Assembly: GCA_948144175.1 (NCBI GenBank)
Contig: CANXME010000298.1
Coordinates: 258,001-322,000 of the forward strand
DNA length: 64,000 nt
Direction of reading: 5' to 3'
DNA from: Closterium sp. NIES-65
Lineage: Eukaryota > Streptophyta > Zygnematophyceae > Desmidiales > Closteriaceae
Part shown: piece after piece, positions 22,402 through 33,248 of the stretch
Layout: each line of letters starts with the position of its first letter
Numbering within the stretch: position 1 is the first letter of the stretch
Program-made: the position numbers and the translations under genes
Notes under the pieces: model-generated
Databases searched by the model: none
What the model was told of the DNA's origin: nothing
Seen by the model: the letters and a program-made list of their open reading frames with translations, nothing else

Positions 22402-22586
22402 CTTTACTTGTACTGTCACATATATATATACCTGCTCTTGCTTGTTTAGCTTTATATATATATGTGTGTACTCCTGCATGTGAACTGGCCTTGTGGCCTT
22501 GCTCTTGTCGTCGGACTGTGTGGTGACTTTGTGATCCACCCTGAGCTTTGCTTTGCTTTGCTTGACTGGTCTTGTGACCCCTTGTT

Positions 22587-22611
22587 CTCCCCCACTTTGC
22601 CTATGGGGGTG
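22587..22611 (+). other. Conserved hairpin / polypurine tract before the 3' LTR of copia A
   Basis: CTCCCCCACTTTGCCTATGGGGGTG lies directly before the LTR start TGTCAG. CCCCCA can pair with TGGGGG across a 10-nt loop, and the purine-rich right arm is in the polypurine-tract position. The block recurs in copia B, C, D and the 42.4-kb fragment. Confidence 0.75.
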
Positions 22612-22739
22612 TGTCAGATTTATATGACATTGTTACTGTAGGCTATAGTGGGGTAGCCCATATGGGGTACAGGTTTGTAGGGTTGTATTTGTACCAATCT
22701 TTCCTTAGTCATTTCCATTCGTGTTTCTTTAGTTTCACA
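22612..22739 (+). repeat. 3' LTR of copia A
   Basis: 128 bp, five substitutions from the 5' LTR. It is followed by the target duplication CTGCT and the resumed GGCGCC array. Confidence 0.95.
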
Positions 22740-22744
22740 CTGCT

Positions 22745-23992
22745 CTGGCGCCAAAGCCTGGCGCTGCTCTGGCGCCAATGGCAGGTGCTGCTCTGGCGCC
22801 AAATCCTAGCGCTGCTCTGGCGCCAATGGCGCCAAAGTCCGGCGCTGCTCTGGCGCCAAAGCCTGGCGCTGCTCGGGCGCCAATGGCAGGCGCTGCTCTG
22901 GCGCCAAAGCCTGGCGCCGCTCTGGCGCCAATGGCAGGCGCAGCTCTGGCGCCAAATCCTGGCGCTGCTCTGGCGCCAATGGCGCCAAAGTAAAACGCTG
23001 CTTTGGCACCAAAGCCTGTCGCTGCTCTGGCGCCAATGGCACGCGCTGCTCTGGCGCCAAAGCCTGGCGCTGCTCTGGCGCCAATGGCAGGCGCTGCTCA
23101 GGCGCCAAATCCTAGCGCTGCTCTGGCGCCAATGGCGCCAAAGTCCGGCGCTGCTCTGGCGCCAAAGCTTGGCGCTGCTCGGGCGCCAATGGCAGGCGCT
23201 GCTCTGGCGCCAAAGCGTGGCGCTGCTCTGGCGCTAATGGCAGGCGCTGCTCTGGCGCCAAATCCTAGCGCTACTCTGGCGCCACTGGCGCCAAAGTCCG
23301 GCGCTGCTCTGGCGCCAAAGCCTGGCGCTGCTCGGGCGCCAATGGCAGGCGCTGCTCTGGCGCCAAAGCCTGGCGCTACTCTGGCGCCAATGGCAGGCGC
23401 TGCTCTAGCGCCAAATCCTAGCGCTGCTCTGGCGCCAATGGCGCCAAAGTCCGGCGCTGCTCTGGCGCTAAAGCCTGGCGCTGCTCGGGCGCCAATGGCA
23501 GGCGCTGCTCTGGCGCCAAAGCCTGGCGCTGCTCTAGCGCCAATGGCAGGCGCTGCTCTGGCGCCAAATCCTAGCGCTGCTCTGGCGCCACTGGCGCCAA
23601 AGTCCGGCGCTGCTCTGGCGCCAAAGCCTGGCGCTGCTCGGGCGCCAATGGCAGGCGCTGCTCTGGCGCCAAAGCCTGGCGCTGCTCTGGCGCCAATGGC
23701 AGGCGCTGCTCTGGCGCCAAATCCTAGCGCTGCTCTGGCGCCAATGGCGCCAAAGTCCGGCGCTGCTCTGGCGCCAAAGCCTGGCGCTGCTCGGGCGCCA
23801 ATGGCAGGCGCTGCTCTGGCGCCAAAGCCTTGCGCTGCTCTGGCGCCAATGGCGCCAAAGTGTGACGCTGCTCTGGCACCAATGGCGCCAAAGGCAGCCG
23901 CTGCTCTGGCGCCAAAGCCTCGCGCTGCTCTGGCGCCAATGGGCCCAAAGTCCGGCGCTGATCTGGCGCCAAAGTCTAGCGATGCCTTGGTG
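22745..23992. repeat. GGCGCC tandem array of the MULE, right part
   Basis: Continuation of the 15095-15708 array for about 1.25 kb. A higher-order repeat is visible: blocks of roughly 150 bp, each ending in the 33-bp double-palindrome unit CCAATGGCGCCAAAGTCCG, recur six to eight times. Every GGCGCCAAAG unit contains TTTGGCGC on the minus strand. It ends about 240 bp before the transposase ATG used here. Confidence 0.9.
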
Positions 23993-24233
23993 TGAGTGTA
24001 ACGCTCTACATCGATGCTAAAGTCTGGCCATTGTCATGATTACCCTTTTACAATGTGCGCATGCCCTTTTTATGACACTGATTTTTCTGTTTTTGTGACT
24101 CAATCCCCGTCGGTATTGTTGCTCGCAGATTTCTAAGCGCACTAGCCATGTTAACTTTCCTACGAAAACGGTAAGGTCATGTTTTGTTTGTGCAGTCATT
24201 AGTAGCCGTCATTTCCTTGTACAGCATAGAACC

Positions 24234-25643
24234 ATGTGTGTGGACGTAATGCGCGTATGTTTCTGCGTGAAACTGAAATGCAACGTGCACCTTTGTGTCC
24301 CTATTTCATGCGCTCTGCCCTCAAGAGCATTTGCCTCGCAGAACGAATCTGATGTCAACATCACTGTGGGTAAAGTCTACTCCTCGGTGGACACCGGAAG
24401 GGATGAGATGCGCCGCTATGGCCGACAGCATATGTTTGAGCCAATTTTCCCGAGAAACAATTCCACGCGCATCGAGGCATGGTGCAAGTCCATGGTTGGG
24501 AAACGTTGGCCTGTCAATGAGACTAAAGCACCTGAAGGGTTTTGCCCTTTCCGTGTTATCATATGTGGTCCTTCGTCAAGCTGTCTTAGGGTCACTACTG
24601 CTCGTTTACGTTATGCGGACAAGTGTACGGTTGGTCCCGGTCGTGTGCGGATAGACGAGGTAAAAGAGATCGCACGAGACATCATGAGTCATAGTGAGGT
24701 GAAACCTAAGGGCTTGATGAAGAGGGTTTCAGAAGTGCTGGGTGTGTCATGCTCGTACGCTCTAGCCCATGGAGTGATTGCTGAGGTGAGACTGGAGAAA
24801 GCATTCGCGGGGGATGAGGGCTTTCAGTACATGGAAGACCTTTTGAGGATTTTCGAAGACAAGAACCCCACTAGTGTGGTATCCATGGAGAAAAAACGAG
24901 GTCGTTTTTTCCGAGCAGGTGTCATTTTCCCGGGTGCAAGGAAGATGTTAGAGAACTGCCTGCCAATCATATTTGCTGACGGTTGTCATGACAAAACCCA
25001 GTGGGCAGGCCACACCCTCAACTTGTGTCTCTTTGACAGCCAGCACAAGTTGGTGAGACTTGGTTGTGCTTGGGTGGAGGGAGAAAACAAGGAGTCATGT
25101 AGTTACATCTTCAATCTGCTTCTGAGGGTTGTTCCTGAAGTGAACTCTGCCGATTACGTCATGATGCATGACCGTGGTGGTGCTTGGAAGGCAGCCACCG
25201 CGAGATGCCTGCCATTGATTCGGGAATCATACTGCATCACCCATCTAGTGCGGAATTTCAAAAGCAAATTCGGATCAGACCTCGATGGTCGGATTTTGGC
25301 TGCAGCCGTAGCTTTGACTGACGCTGTACATGCTGGACACATGGCCAAGATCAATGAGGAATGTCCTGGGGGGGTAGCATATCTCGTGGACAAATCACTG
25401 TCCATGAAGTGGGCAACAACCGAGTTTAATGCACCCCGATTCGGCTGCTACTCCTCAAATCTAGTTGAGTCGCATCATGCGTCGCTCTCTGGATTGAGAG
25501 AGAAGAACGCACCACAGGTGCTATTGAGGCTGTCATATAAACTCGCCCCAATAATGGAAAAGAGGCGCAAAGAGTACTCTGCCTTGACTGATTCCGACCT
25601 ACCCACTAAGACAGGGCTGATTGTCAAAGCAAACCGGGACCGC
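24234..25643 (+). CDS. MULE transposase, catalytic part (exon cut by the gypsy insertion)
   Basis: About 470 codons up to the insertion point. An N-terminal DNA-binding-like region is followed by the DDE core: IFADGCHDK near residue 247, MMHDRGGAWKAA near 311, the MULE motif CITHLVRNF near 333 and NLVESHHASL near 409 (D, D, E). The frame continues on the far side of the gypsy at 40993. Joining the sides with one CGC reads D-R-S-R-S-Y, so the gene was intact at insertion. A tract TTTGCCTCGCAG at about 24331-24342 looks like a splice acceptor, so the true first exon may lie upstream and the ATG at 24234 may be wrong. Mutator transposases bind the terminal repeats and cut in the nucleus. Confidence 0.88.
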
Positions 25644-25851
25644 TGTCGGAAATGCTCTGTATGGCCCCTTTCTCCTGACTCCCACCGACCACGCCTGTAG
25701 ACCCCTGAGTCTCCCTTCCCCCTTCCACTTGTCTCTTCTTGGACTCTTCCCCCCCCCCTTACTTTCTCTTGCTCTTGCTCTAGGGTACTACCGACGCCCT
25801 AACAGCTGTATACTGTGTGCCGTGTGGCAGCGTTCCATCATGACATCTCAC
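25644..25851 (-). repeat. Split direct repeat B2 of the gypsy element
   Basis: 208 bp starting TGTCGGAAATGCTCTG on the plus strand and ending GACATCTCAC. It matches B1 with three substitutions and is contiguous with A2. Confidence 0.92.
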
Positions 25852-26437
25852 TCAGAAAATCTCCTTGCCACTACCGGCTGACAAGCTGGTTCCCTAGCGT
25901 GCTCATGACTGCCTGCGAGTGAGTTAACAGGATTACATTGGAGCAAACGGGAAACATACAACGAAGCAGCCTACACTAGGGTATCAGCTCTGCTATGTAC
26001 AAGCCAACTTTGCTGCCCTAGCCTAGCGCCTCTATCATGCACACATCACATGGGCGAGGCTCGGGGTGCCGAGCCATATTTCCAAACCGCAGGCGCTCTG
26101 AATCTGCATGGGCTCCAGCGCACGCCCTTCGCCAGCTGCAAGCTTGGCGTGCATGTTCAACTGCAGCTTTTGCCACCTGTCGGCTGTGCTGCACTTATTC
26201 GCGTCAACAGCTCTCGCCCTGCACAGGACACAAACGAAACATGCACCACCCCGACTCATACACCCACCATTCTCATGCAAACTTTCTTGAGCGTTATTTA
26301 CAATTATGTACACCCACCCTTCTTCCCTCCGCACTTGTAGATTCAGCTTCTGCCACATCCTCCCACTCTCCCTGCTGCCAACTCTTGGCGCTGTCTCGGT
26401 TCCTATGCGGCCCTCCTGGCTACATAAACCGCGACAG
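25852..26437 (-). repeat. Split direct repeat A2 of the gypsy element
   Basis: 586 bp from TCAGAAAATCTCC to CGCGACAG. It matches A1 with about three substitutions. One base (C, 26438) separates it from B1. Confidence 0.92.
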
Positions 26438-26438
26438 C

Positions 26439-26646
26439 TGTCGGAAATGCTCTGTATGGCCCCTTTCTCCTGACTCCCACCGACCACGCCTGTAGACCCC
26501 TGAGTCTCCCTTCCCCCTTCCACTTGTCGCTTCTTGGACTCTTCCCCCCCCCCTTACTTTCTCTTGCTCTTGCTCTGGGGTACTACCGACGCCCTAACTG
26601 CTGTATACTGTGTGCCGTGTGGCAGCGTTCCATCATGACATCTCAC
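26439..26646 (-). repeat. Split direct repeat B1 of the gypsy element
   Basis: 208-bp near-copy of B2. It begins about 20 bp beyond the pol stop codon and ends at the palindromic joint with A2. Confidence 0.92.
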
Positions 26647-26665
26647 TTGCCCCCTCTGGAACAGA

Positions 26666-29600
26666 CTAGGGCTCCTGCTGGTTCTGATCCAGACCACTCA
26701 AACTCCTACATCGCGCCCTTGCTGTGTTCGTGGTGTGGTCCTGGACCCTCCTGCCCTGCTGATTCTCCAGCACCACCACTCCAGACTCTCGGACTTCTAC
26801 CACTCTCCAGCGTTCCTTGCTGAGGCCACGGTCTAACGTGTGCTGCCGCGCCGTCCTGCGATACACTTCCTGCCCTTCCTGCAGCTGCCCTCCACTTGCT
26901 GGCCTCTGCCCCCCGAGCCTCTGCTGGTACCGATGCGCGTCTCGCAGCTGAGCCACATGAAGATTCTCTAACGCTGAAGGCAGAAGCGCTCGTAGGTAAT
27001 CCCCCTTGGCCTTGGCCAGTGCTGCCCACAACTCTGGGGTTCCTGCTGTCACCACATCAGTCAACACTTTGGGCGCCCCTACCGGCAGGATCGGCTCTCT
27101 GCCATAGAGCAGATAGTAAGGGGACACGTCTCGCAGCGCCGCCTGCTTGCTGAACCGGTACCCCGCAGCAACCCAGTGCAGATCCTCATCCCAGCTGCGC
27201 TTGTGTGCCTCTCCATATGCCCGTAGCCCTCGCTTGAGTGTCTGCACCATCCGCTCTGTGAGGCCATCAGCTTGTGGATGATACCGGGAGGTCCTTCTGT
27301 GCGTGATCCCGATAACTGCCAGCGCCTTGTCAAACTCCCCCCGAAACTCCGTGCCTTGATCCGTGAGCACTTCACCACATGCCCCCATCCTGGTGAGCAC
27401 TTGCTCCGTGAAGGCCTCCGTGACGAGTGCCGCGCTCTTACTGCTAAGAGCGCGCACCTCCACCCACTTACTGACATGCTCTATCATGACCAAAATGTAC
27501 CGCTTGCCTCGCCGGCTGAGGGGCAATTCCCCCGCCAAATCCAAGGACCATCTGTAGCCCAACCCGCGGATGGGGAGCGACTGTAGCTCTTGCTGGCTCT
27601 TCTCCAACTGGGCCTTATTGCGGTCGCAAGCCTCACATTGCGCCACCCGTTCCTTAATCTGTCGCGCCATGCCTGCCCACCACCAGCCCGTGTTGACCAG
27701 CTGGGTTGTTCTGACGTGCCCAAAGTGCCCCAACTGTCGGTGCCCCCTGTCAATGATGCCTTCTCGATCCGCTGGCGCAGGCACCAGCTTCCACCCCTCT
27801 CTGGTCCTCAGCTGTACCTGCCCCGCATACCACCTGTAGTGCTGTCCCCTTGCCCGTGCTCTCTCCGAGGCAGGCTCTTCTGCCTCCGTCTCTCCCCGCA
27901 GCCACCTGAGAGTTTCTTCGTCCTGCCATATGTCGGCTGCTCTGCGCTGCTCCTGACGCTGCTCCCCCTGCCTTTCTGCTTCTCTTGCCAGAGCCACGAG
28001 CCCGGCCACTGGCTCTGCCGCCGGCGGGTTACGCGATAGCCCATCCACGTGCTGAAGCGTCCAGCCTGGCCTGTGCTTCACCACGAAATCGAATTCCTGC
28101 AACCGCATGGCCCACCGCGCGTTGCGGCCTGTCAGCGTATGATTAGTCATTAGCCACAGCAGCGGCTGGTGGTCCGTCACCAGTGTGAACTCGCGCCCTT
28201 GCAGGTACACTCGGAAATGCGTCACCGCCCAAACCGCCGCCAACCCTTCTCCCTCGTAGGAGCTGTAGTTTGCCTCCGCTGCGTTGCAGCTGCGACTCGC
28301 AAAGGCCACCACCCTCTCCCCCTGCTCAGTCTGTTGGCTGAGCACGGCTCCCATGCCTGCGCTGCTCCAGTCAGTGTACAGCACGAACCTGGCCTCTGGC
28401 ATCGGCAGCAGAAGCACCGGTCCCGACTTCACGGCTTCCAGCAGGTCCCGTAGTGCCCCCTGCTCGGCCTCTCCCCACTTCCAGGCTACGTCCTCCCGCA
28501 GCAGCCTATTCAACAGAGCCGCCCGCCTACTAAAGTTCGGCACGAACTTACGGTAGTAATTCAAGAAGCCCAGAATTGCCCTCAGCGCGGAGCGACCACT
28601 CGGGGTCGCCAGGTTGTCCAGCACTGCGACCTTCGCTTGCTGAATGGTCATCTGGCCTCCACCCACTTCAAAGCCCAGATACCGCACCGTATTCGTGCCG
28701 AAACGGCACTTCTTGGGGTGGCATGTGAGTCCGGCTCCCCTGATGGCTTCCAAGACCTGCTGCACATCCTTCACGTGCTGCTCGGGCGTTGAGCTGAACA
28801 CAACTACGTCGTCTATGTAGCAGGCCGCGCAGTGCTGCAACGCGCGCAGCACCCGGTCCATTGCTTTCTGGAACACTGCCGACGCGTTCTTTAGTCCGAA
28901 AGGCATGAACAACCATTCGTACAGTCCGTCCGGCCCATGAAAAGCTGTCTTCCTCACATCCGCCTCCTTGATTCGTATCTGATTAAATCCCTGGCGAAGA
29001 TCCAGCGTGCTGAAGATCGCTGCCCCCTGCAACTTGTCGAATATCTCCTCTGGCGTAGGCATGTGATAGCGATTCGCCACCGTCAGCTTATTGAGGTCCC
29101 TGTAATCTCCGCACATGCGTCGCGACAGCACTTCTCCTGTAAGTTCTTTCCTCGCGGCCACCACGGTGGCAGCCGCGTACTCCGACTCAGAGGGCTTGAT
29201 GAGTCCTGCCTCCAGCAATTCCCGACACTTCTCTCTGCACAGATCAAGATCTCCTGGGCTCATGCGGCATTTGCGCTGGTACACCGGCACCTCCTCCGTC
29301 AGCCGAATCTCCATCTCTCCCCCGTTGTATTTGCCGAGCTCCTGCAGTGTGAAGGCAAATGCCTGTCGGAGCCTCCTCACCACGCTCCACATCTGCTCCC
29401 GCAGGTCTCCCTTCAACCCTTCTCCTACTTCCCATGCTCCATCCTCTTCTGCCGCTGGTCGGACTGCCGCTGTGCTTCCCCCTCCTTCGGTCTCGGCTTC
29501 CGGTTCCGACCCCGCCCCTGGCTCCTGCTGCCCCCTGCTTGTGTCTGCCACCCCAGCCCCGTTTGGTGACATCGGCTCGCCGGCTGCCACTGCTTCTCTT

Positions 29601-31983
29601 CTTGCCGGCAAAACTTCCAGCGCCATTAGAGCCCAACCTCGCTCTCTCTTCTGCTGCCTTTCCACCTGCAGGTCCAAGAGCCGCTGTTCCGCCCTCTGCT
29701 GGCTGGCGCGCACCTCTTCTACGCTCGCATCCCCTGGCCCTCCCACTTCCACTTCCATCTCCAGCTGCTTAGAGGCCAGGTGCATCTGTATCACGTGCAT
29801 CAGCCAATGCACCGCCTCCACGTCCATTGCTCGCCCGAGCGCTTCCCTCCGCTTGGCTCCTTCCACTCCTGGTGCTGCCGTGGCGTCAGGGACGAACCCC
29901 ATCGCCAGCTCTCGCTCCCTGGCCGAGGGCTCTTCCCACTGATCCTTCAGCCGGTCATACACCATGCCTGGGCCCGGCAACCCTTCGCTCCACACGAAGC
30001 CATGGGCCTGGTGGTGCGCCATCAGGGTGGGCCAGGCTTCTCTCGGCAGCCCGGGCTCATTGCACTGGAACTGACTTGGGTGATCGGGCTTTGTCACCGG
30101 CGCTGGCTCCCGATGCGTCTCCAGGATGTCCTCCACGGGGCGTGGCGAGGGCCTCTCGGTCTGTATGAGCTCCCATCTGAGCCTCCCTTCTGACACCCCA
30201 TTCTGCCAATACCGTCTAACCCTGTGCGCGTAAGACCCTTGCTGTACCGCATCCCATGCCACTCCCGGTCCCAGCGCTCCCGCCACCACTTCTAGCATTC
30301 GACGCACCGGCTCCCTACAGTCAGTCGAAAAGTCAGGGTTTTCCAGGATGTACAAGTACTCCCCGTGCTGCTGGTATATCAGCTTCATGACCCGCAGTAA
30401 CTCCGCGAAGAGCGTGGACCGTGGGTCATCCAATCCTTTGCCCTTCCCAGCCCTCGACACTCCCTGACACTCCCAACCTGCCACCAGCAGATCCACTCGT
30501 CCCCACTGTCGCACGTCCTCTGCCGCCACCTCCCTAATATCGTAGAGTGATTCTTCTTCCGCCTCTTCTTCTACCCCCAACATCAGCTGAGCCGGGTAGA
30601 TCCCTCTTAGCTTCCTTGCGTGGTTGAAGGCCATCCTGCGCACCACAGGATCTATCTCCACTAGTATCCACTTCTGTACTCTGCATCCCGCCTTTAGTGC
30701 TGCAGCCAGCCCCGTTCCGATTCCTCCGAACAGCTCGACAATGGTAATTGGTTCCTGCAGGCGCGTCAGATCTGTCAGCCTTGGGGGCAGCGCCAAGGAC
30801 CGCTCGGTCCTTTCTTCTTCCGCTTTGCGCGTCTCCTGCTCCAGCACGTATTGCTTCCAGGACCAATCTTCGATCTGCTCTTCCACTTGCGCCATACGCA
30901 CTCGAAAGGCTTCCCTCGGCTCGCGTCTCACGAAGTGCACAGGCAGGGTGCCTACGGGCCCATCATTCCTCCAGTACTGAGTCCGGTAGAGGACCTTCTC
31001 CTGCCAGGTGCAGATGGTGGCTCCCACACGATACAACAGCTCCATGCCTATCAGCAAATCAAAATCCTCTGACGGCGATATGCCGCACCGCATCCGGATT
31101 CGACATTCGTCCTTGGTGCCCGGCTGCAGGATCACTTCCACTGGCATGCGGGTGCAGGGCATCCACTTCGGCTCTCCTCCTTCTGCCGTCATCACCAGGA
31201 TTCCCCGTGTAATCAGCCGGTTCGGCAGGTCTAGTTCCAGCCTCTGAGCCAAGCCTTTCCCCAGGAGGATATGATGCGCTCCTGTGTCGATGATCGCTTG
31301 CGCCACCGTCACCCCTCCCACCGTGATTGCCCCCTTTTCGATTGTCACCACCGATGGCTGACACACCATGCGCTCTTTAGGATGTCTTTCTGATGTCATT
31401 TCTTGCTCTGGTTCGGCCGCGTACCCACGGAACCGCCTGACCCTCGGGGCGGGCAGCTCTCTCCTTTCCCCTTGATCACTCCTGAGCACTATCTCTTCTC
31501 GCTGCCGTGGCGCCCGCACCACGAGCACAAACTCTGCTTCGCTACTCCCCTCCTCCTCCTCTCTCGCCAACATGGCGGTCTCCTTGTGAGCCGAACCTTC
31601 CAGCTCCCTGATCCGTGCTTGCAGCACCAGCAGCTGCGCCTCCAAGTCCTTCTCGTTTCTGGGGCCCGCCGATCCTGGTCTCCGACTGTAGCAATCAGAT
31701 GTCCGATGTCCTCGCCTGCCGCAGTTCTCACAGGTGGGGACTTCTGGACACTCCCGTCGCATGTGCCCTTCCTTCTGGCAGTGATCACACCTTGGCGGCC
31801 TGCTGCAATCCCGCTGTAGATGCCCCTCCAGCCCGCACCGATGACACCTGCGCGTCTCCGCCTCCCGTGCGGCACGTCTACTGGAGGCTTCTCCGGTTGC
31901 CACGGCCGCCCAAGCCGACCCCCGTCGTCCCTCGGCCTGCATACCGCCTCTCTCCATCTCATATAGGCGGAGTCCCAGCTCGT
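26666..31983 (-). CDS. Gypsy pol: zinc knuckles, protease, cytosine-5 methyltransferase, RT, RNase H, integrase
   Basis: Uninterrupted frame; the first ATG after the copia B insertion is at 31957, but the frame joins upstream to gag across copia B. Counting from that ATG: three CCHC knuckles (residues 38-89: CHRCGLEGHLQRDC, CDHCQKEGHMRREC, CENCGRRGHRTSDC); aspartic protease AIIDTGAHHILLG near 224; methyltransferase 402-722; reverse transcriptase about 895-1065 with YIDD at 1047; RNase H with LYTDWSSAGMGAVL; HHCC zinc finger (HRQLGHFGH, CEACDRNK) and DDE integrase (SLDLAGEL, LTDQGTEF, HPQADGLTERM); then a short basic C-terminal domain. No chromodomain is recognised. All catalytic residues look intact, so this copy was active recently. 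RT-RH-INT order is that of Ty3/gypsy. Confidence 0.93.
29792..30754 (-). other. C5-cytosine methyltransferase domain within gypsy pol
   Basis: About 320 residues lie between protease and reverse transcriptase. Motif I is ELFGGIGTGLAAALKAG (S-adenosylmethionine binding), motif II region VEIDP, motif IV GWECQGVSRAG with the catalytic cysteine at pol residue 497, motif VI LENPDF with the expected ENx glutamate, motif VIII region QGSYAHRVRRYWQN, a motif IX/X region SARERELAMGFVPDAT and a terminal GRAMDVEAVHWLM. The order and spacing fit a complete, non-permuted enzyme of DNMT3/phage-like type. Unusual: the proline of the PC dipeptide in motif IV is glutamate. Expected role: methylating cytosines in element or target DNA in the nucleus; not shown by sequence alone. 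Confidence 0.9.
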
Positions 31984-31988
31984 ATTTC

Positions 31989-32120
31989 TGTCAGAACTTA
32001 TAGCTTACTTGTTTCTGTAGGCTATAGTGGGGTATCCCATAGGGGGTACAACCCAATTAGGGTTTCCTATTTGTACCCACTTCGTTCATAGTCATTTCAC
32101 TTCTCGTTCGTACTTTCTCA
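31989..32120 (+). repeat. 5' LTR of copia B
   Basis: 132 bp, TGTCAGAACTTATAG to TACTTTCTCA. Identical by eye to 39314-39445. Confidence 0.96.
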
Positions 32121-32135
32121 TGGAATCAGAGCAGG
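32121..32135 (+). other. Primer-binding site of copia B
   Basis: TGGAATCAGAGCAGG follows the LTR directly. It differs at one base from the plant initiator-Met tRNA site TGGTATCAGAGC. Confidence 0.8.
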
Positions 32136-32159
32136 TCCCTTCCTAGGGCCTGTTCCTAG

Positions 32160-33180
32160 GGCCCACCGAAGCGCGCCCCGAGGCGCGCATTTTTTTAGCG
32201 ACCCTCCGAGTCGCCCCTCCCGTCGTGCTCCCGCTTAGGCCCCTCGTCGGCCCCGCTTAGGCCCCTCGTCGGCCCCGCTTAGGCCCCTCGTCGGCCCCTG
32301 CTTAGGCCCCTCGTCGGCCCCGCGTACCCCTCGTCGGCCCCGCGTAGGCCCCGCGTACCCCTCGTCGGCCCCACGTAGGCCCCGCGTAGGCCCCGCGTAC
32401 CCCTCGTCGGCCCCGCGTAGGCCCCGCGTACCCCTCGTCGACCCCGCGTACCCCTCGTCGGCCCCGCGTAGGCCCCGCCCAGGCCCCGTCTCGGCCCCGT
32501 GTCGGCCCCGCGTAGGCTCCGTCGGCCCCGCTTAGGCCCCTCTTCGGCCCCGCGCCGGCCCCACCTACGCCCTGTCGGCCCCGCGCTGGCCCCGCTTAGG
32601 CCCGCCACCGGCCCCTGCTACAGCCCGCCGAGTCGGCCCCGCCTACAGCCCGCCGGCCCGCCTAGGCCCCACTTCGGCCCCTCGTCGGCCCCACTACAGC
32701 CCGCACCGGCCCCTGCTACAGCCCGCCACCGGCCCTGCTACAGCGGCCACCGGCCCCTGCTACAGCCCGCCACCGGCCCTGCTACAGCCCGCCACCGGCC
32801 CCGCTACAGCCGCCACCGGCCCCTGCTACAGCCCGCCACCGGCCCTGCTACAGCCGCCACCGGCCCCTGCTACAGCCCGCCACCGGCCCTGCTACAGCCC
32901 ACCACCGGCCCTGCTACAGCCGCCACCGGCCCCTGCTACAGCCCGCCGCCGGCCCTGCTACAGCCCGCCGCCGGCCCTGCTACAGCCCGCCACCGGCCCT
33001 GCTGCAGCCCGCCGTGCTGCACGTGAACAGCCCCAGCAGCCTGCGCCGCCCGTGAGCCCCTACGCCACCCGAGCCGCGCGAGCCGCCCGAGCCGCCCGAG
33101 CCGCCCGAGCCGCCCGAGCCGCCCGAGCCGCCCGAGCCGCCTGAGCCACGCGAGCCACCTGAGGAGCCGTGCTGCTGTCC
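32160..33180 (+). repeat. GC-rich tandem-repeat leader of copia B
   Basis: Successive blocks of different short repeats: GTAGGCCCCGCGTACCCCTC (32220-32600), CCGGCCCCTGCTACAGCCCGC (32600-33010) and GAGCCGCCC (33060-33150). The position is shared with the other short-LTR copia elements, but the unit sequences are not. Open frames across it on both strands are not counted as genes. Confidence 0.85.
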
Positions 33181-33248
33181 CTGAGCTGTGTTCCTCTGCT
33201 GCTGACCTACCCGACTCTTCCAGCCCGGTGAGACTTTCAGCTGCTGCC

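Larger units (their letters stand above)
15709..22739 (+). mobile_element. Ty1/copia retrotransposon 'copia A' (short-LTR family)
   Basis: 128-bp LTRs (15709-15836 and 22612-22739) start TGTCAGATTTATA and end TTTCACA, with five differences between them. The 5-bp target duplication CTGCT is at 15704-15708 and 22740-22744, inside the GGCGCC array. A primer-binding site, GC-rich leader, pol and polypurine tract follow in order. The gag N-terminal region present in copia B is absent, so it is a deletion derivative that also has one nonsense codon. Confidence 0.95.

Noticed and set aside
22745..23995. Long open frames on both strands through the GGCGCC array (for example a 330-codon plus-strand frame of APMAGAALAPKPG units)
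   Set aside because: The repeat unit is a multiple of three and stop-poor, so several frames stay open together. There is no non-repeat domain and no codon preference.
26666..31983. Tyrosine recombinase expected from the split direct repeats
   Set aside because: The polyprotein ends in an HHCC zinc finger and a DDE integrase; no R-H-R-Y pattern was found in this frame or beside it.
26666..31983. Pararetrovirus (caulimovirus-like) origin for the gypsy polyprotein
   Set aside because: An integrase is present, there is no movement or coat-type protein, and gag has retrotransposon features.
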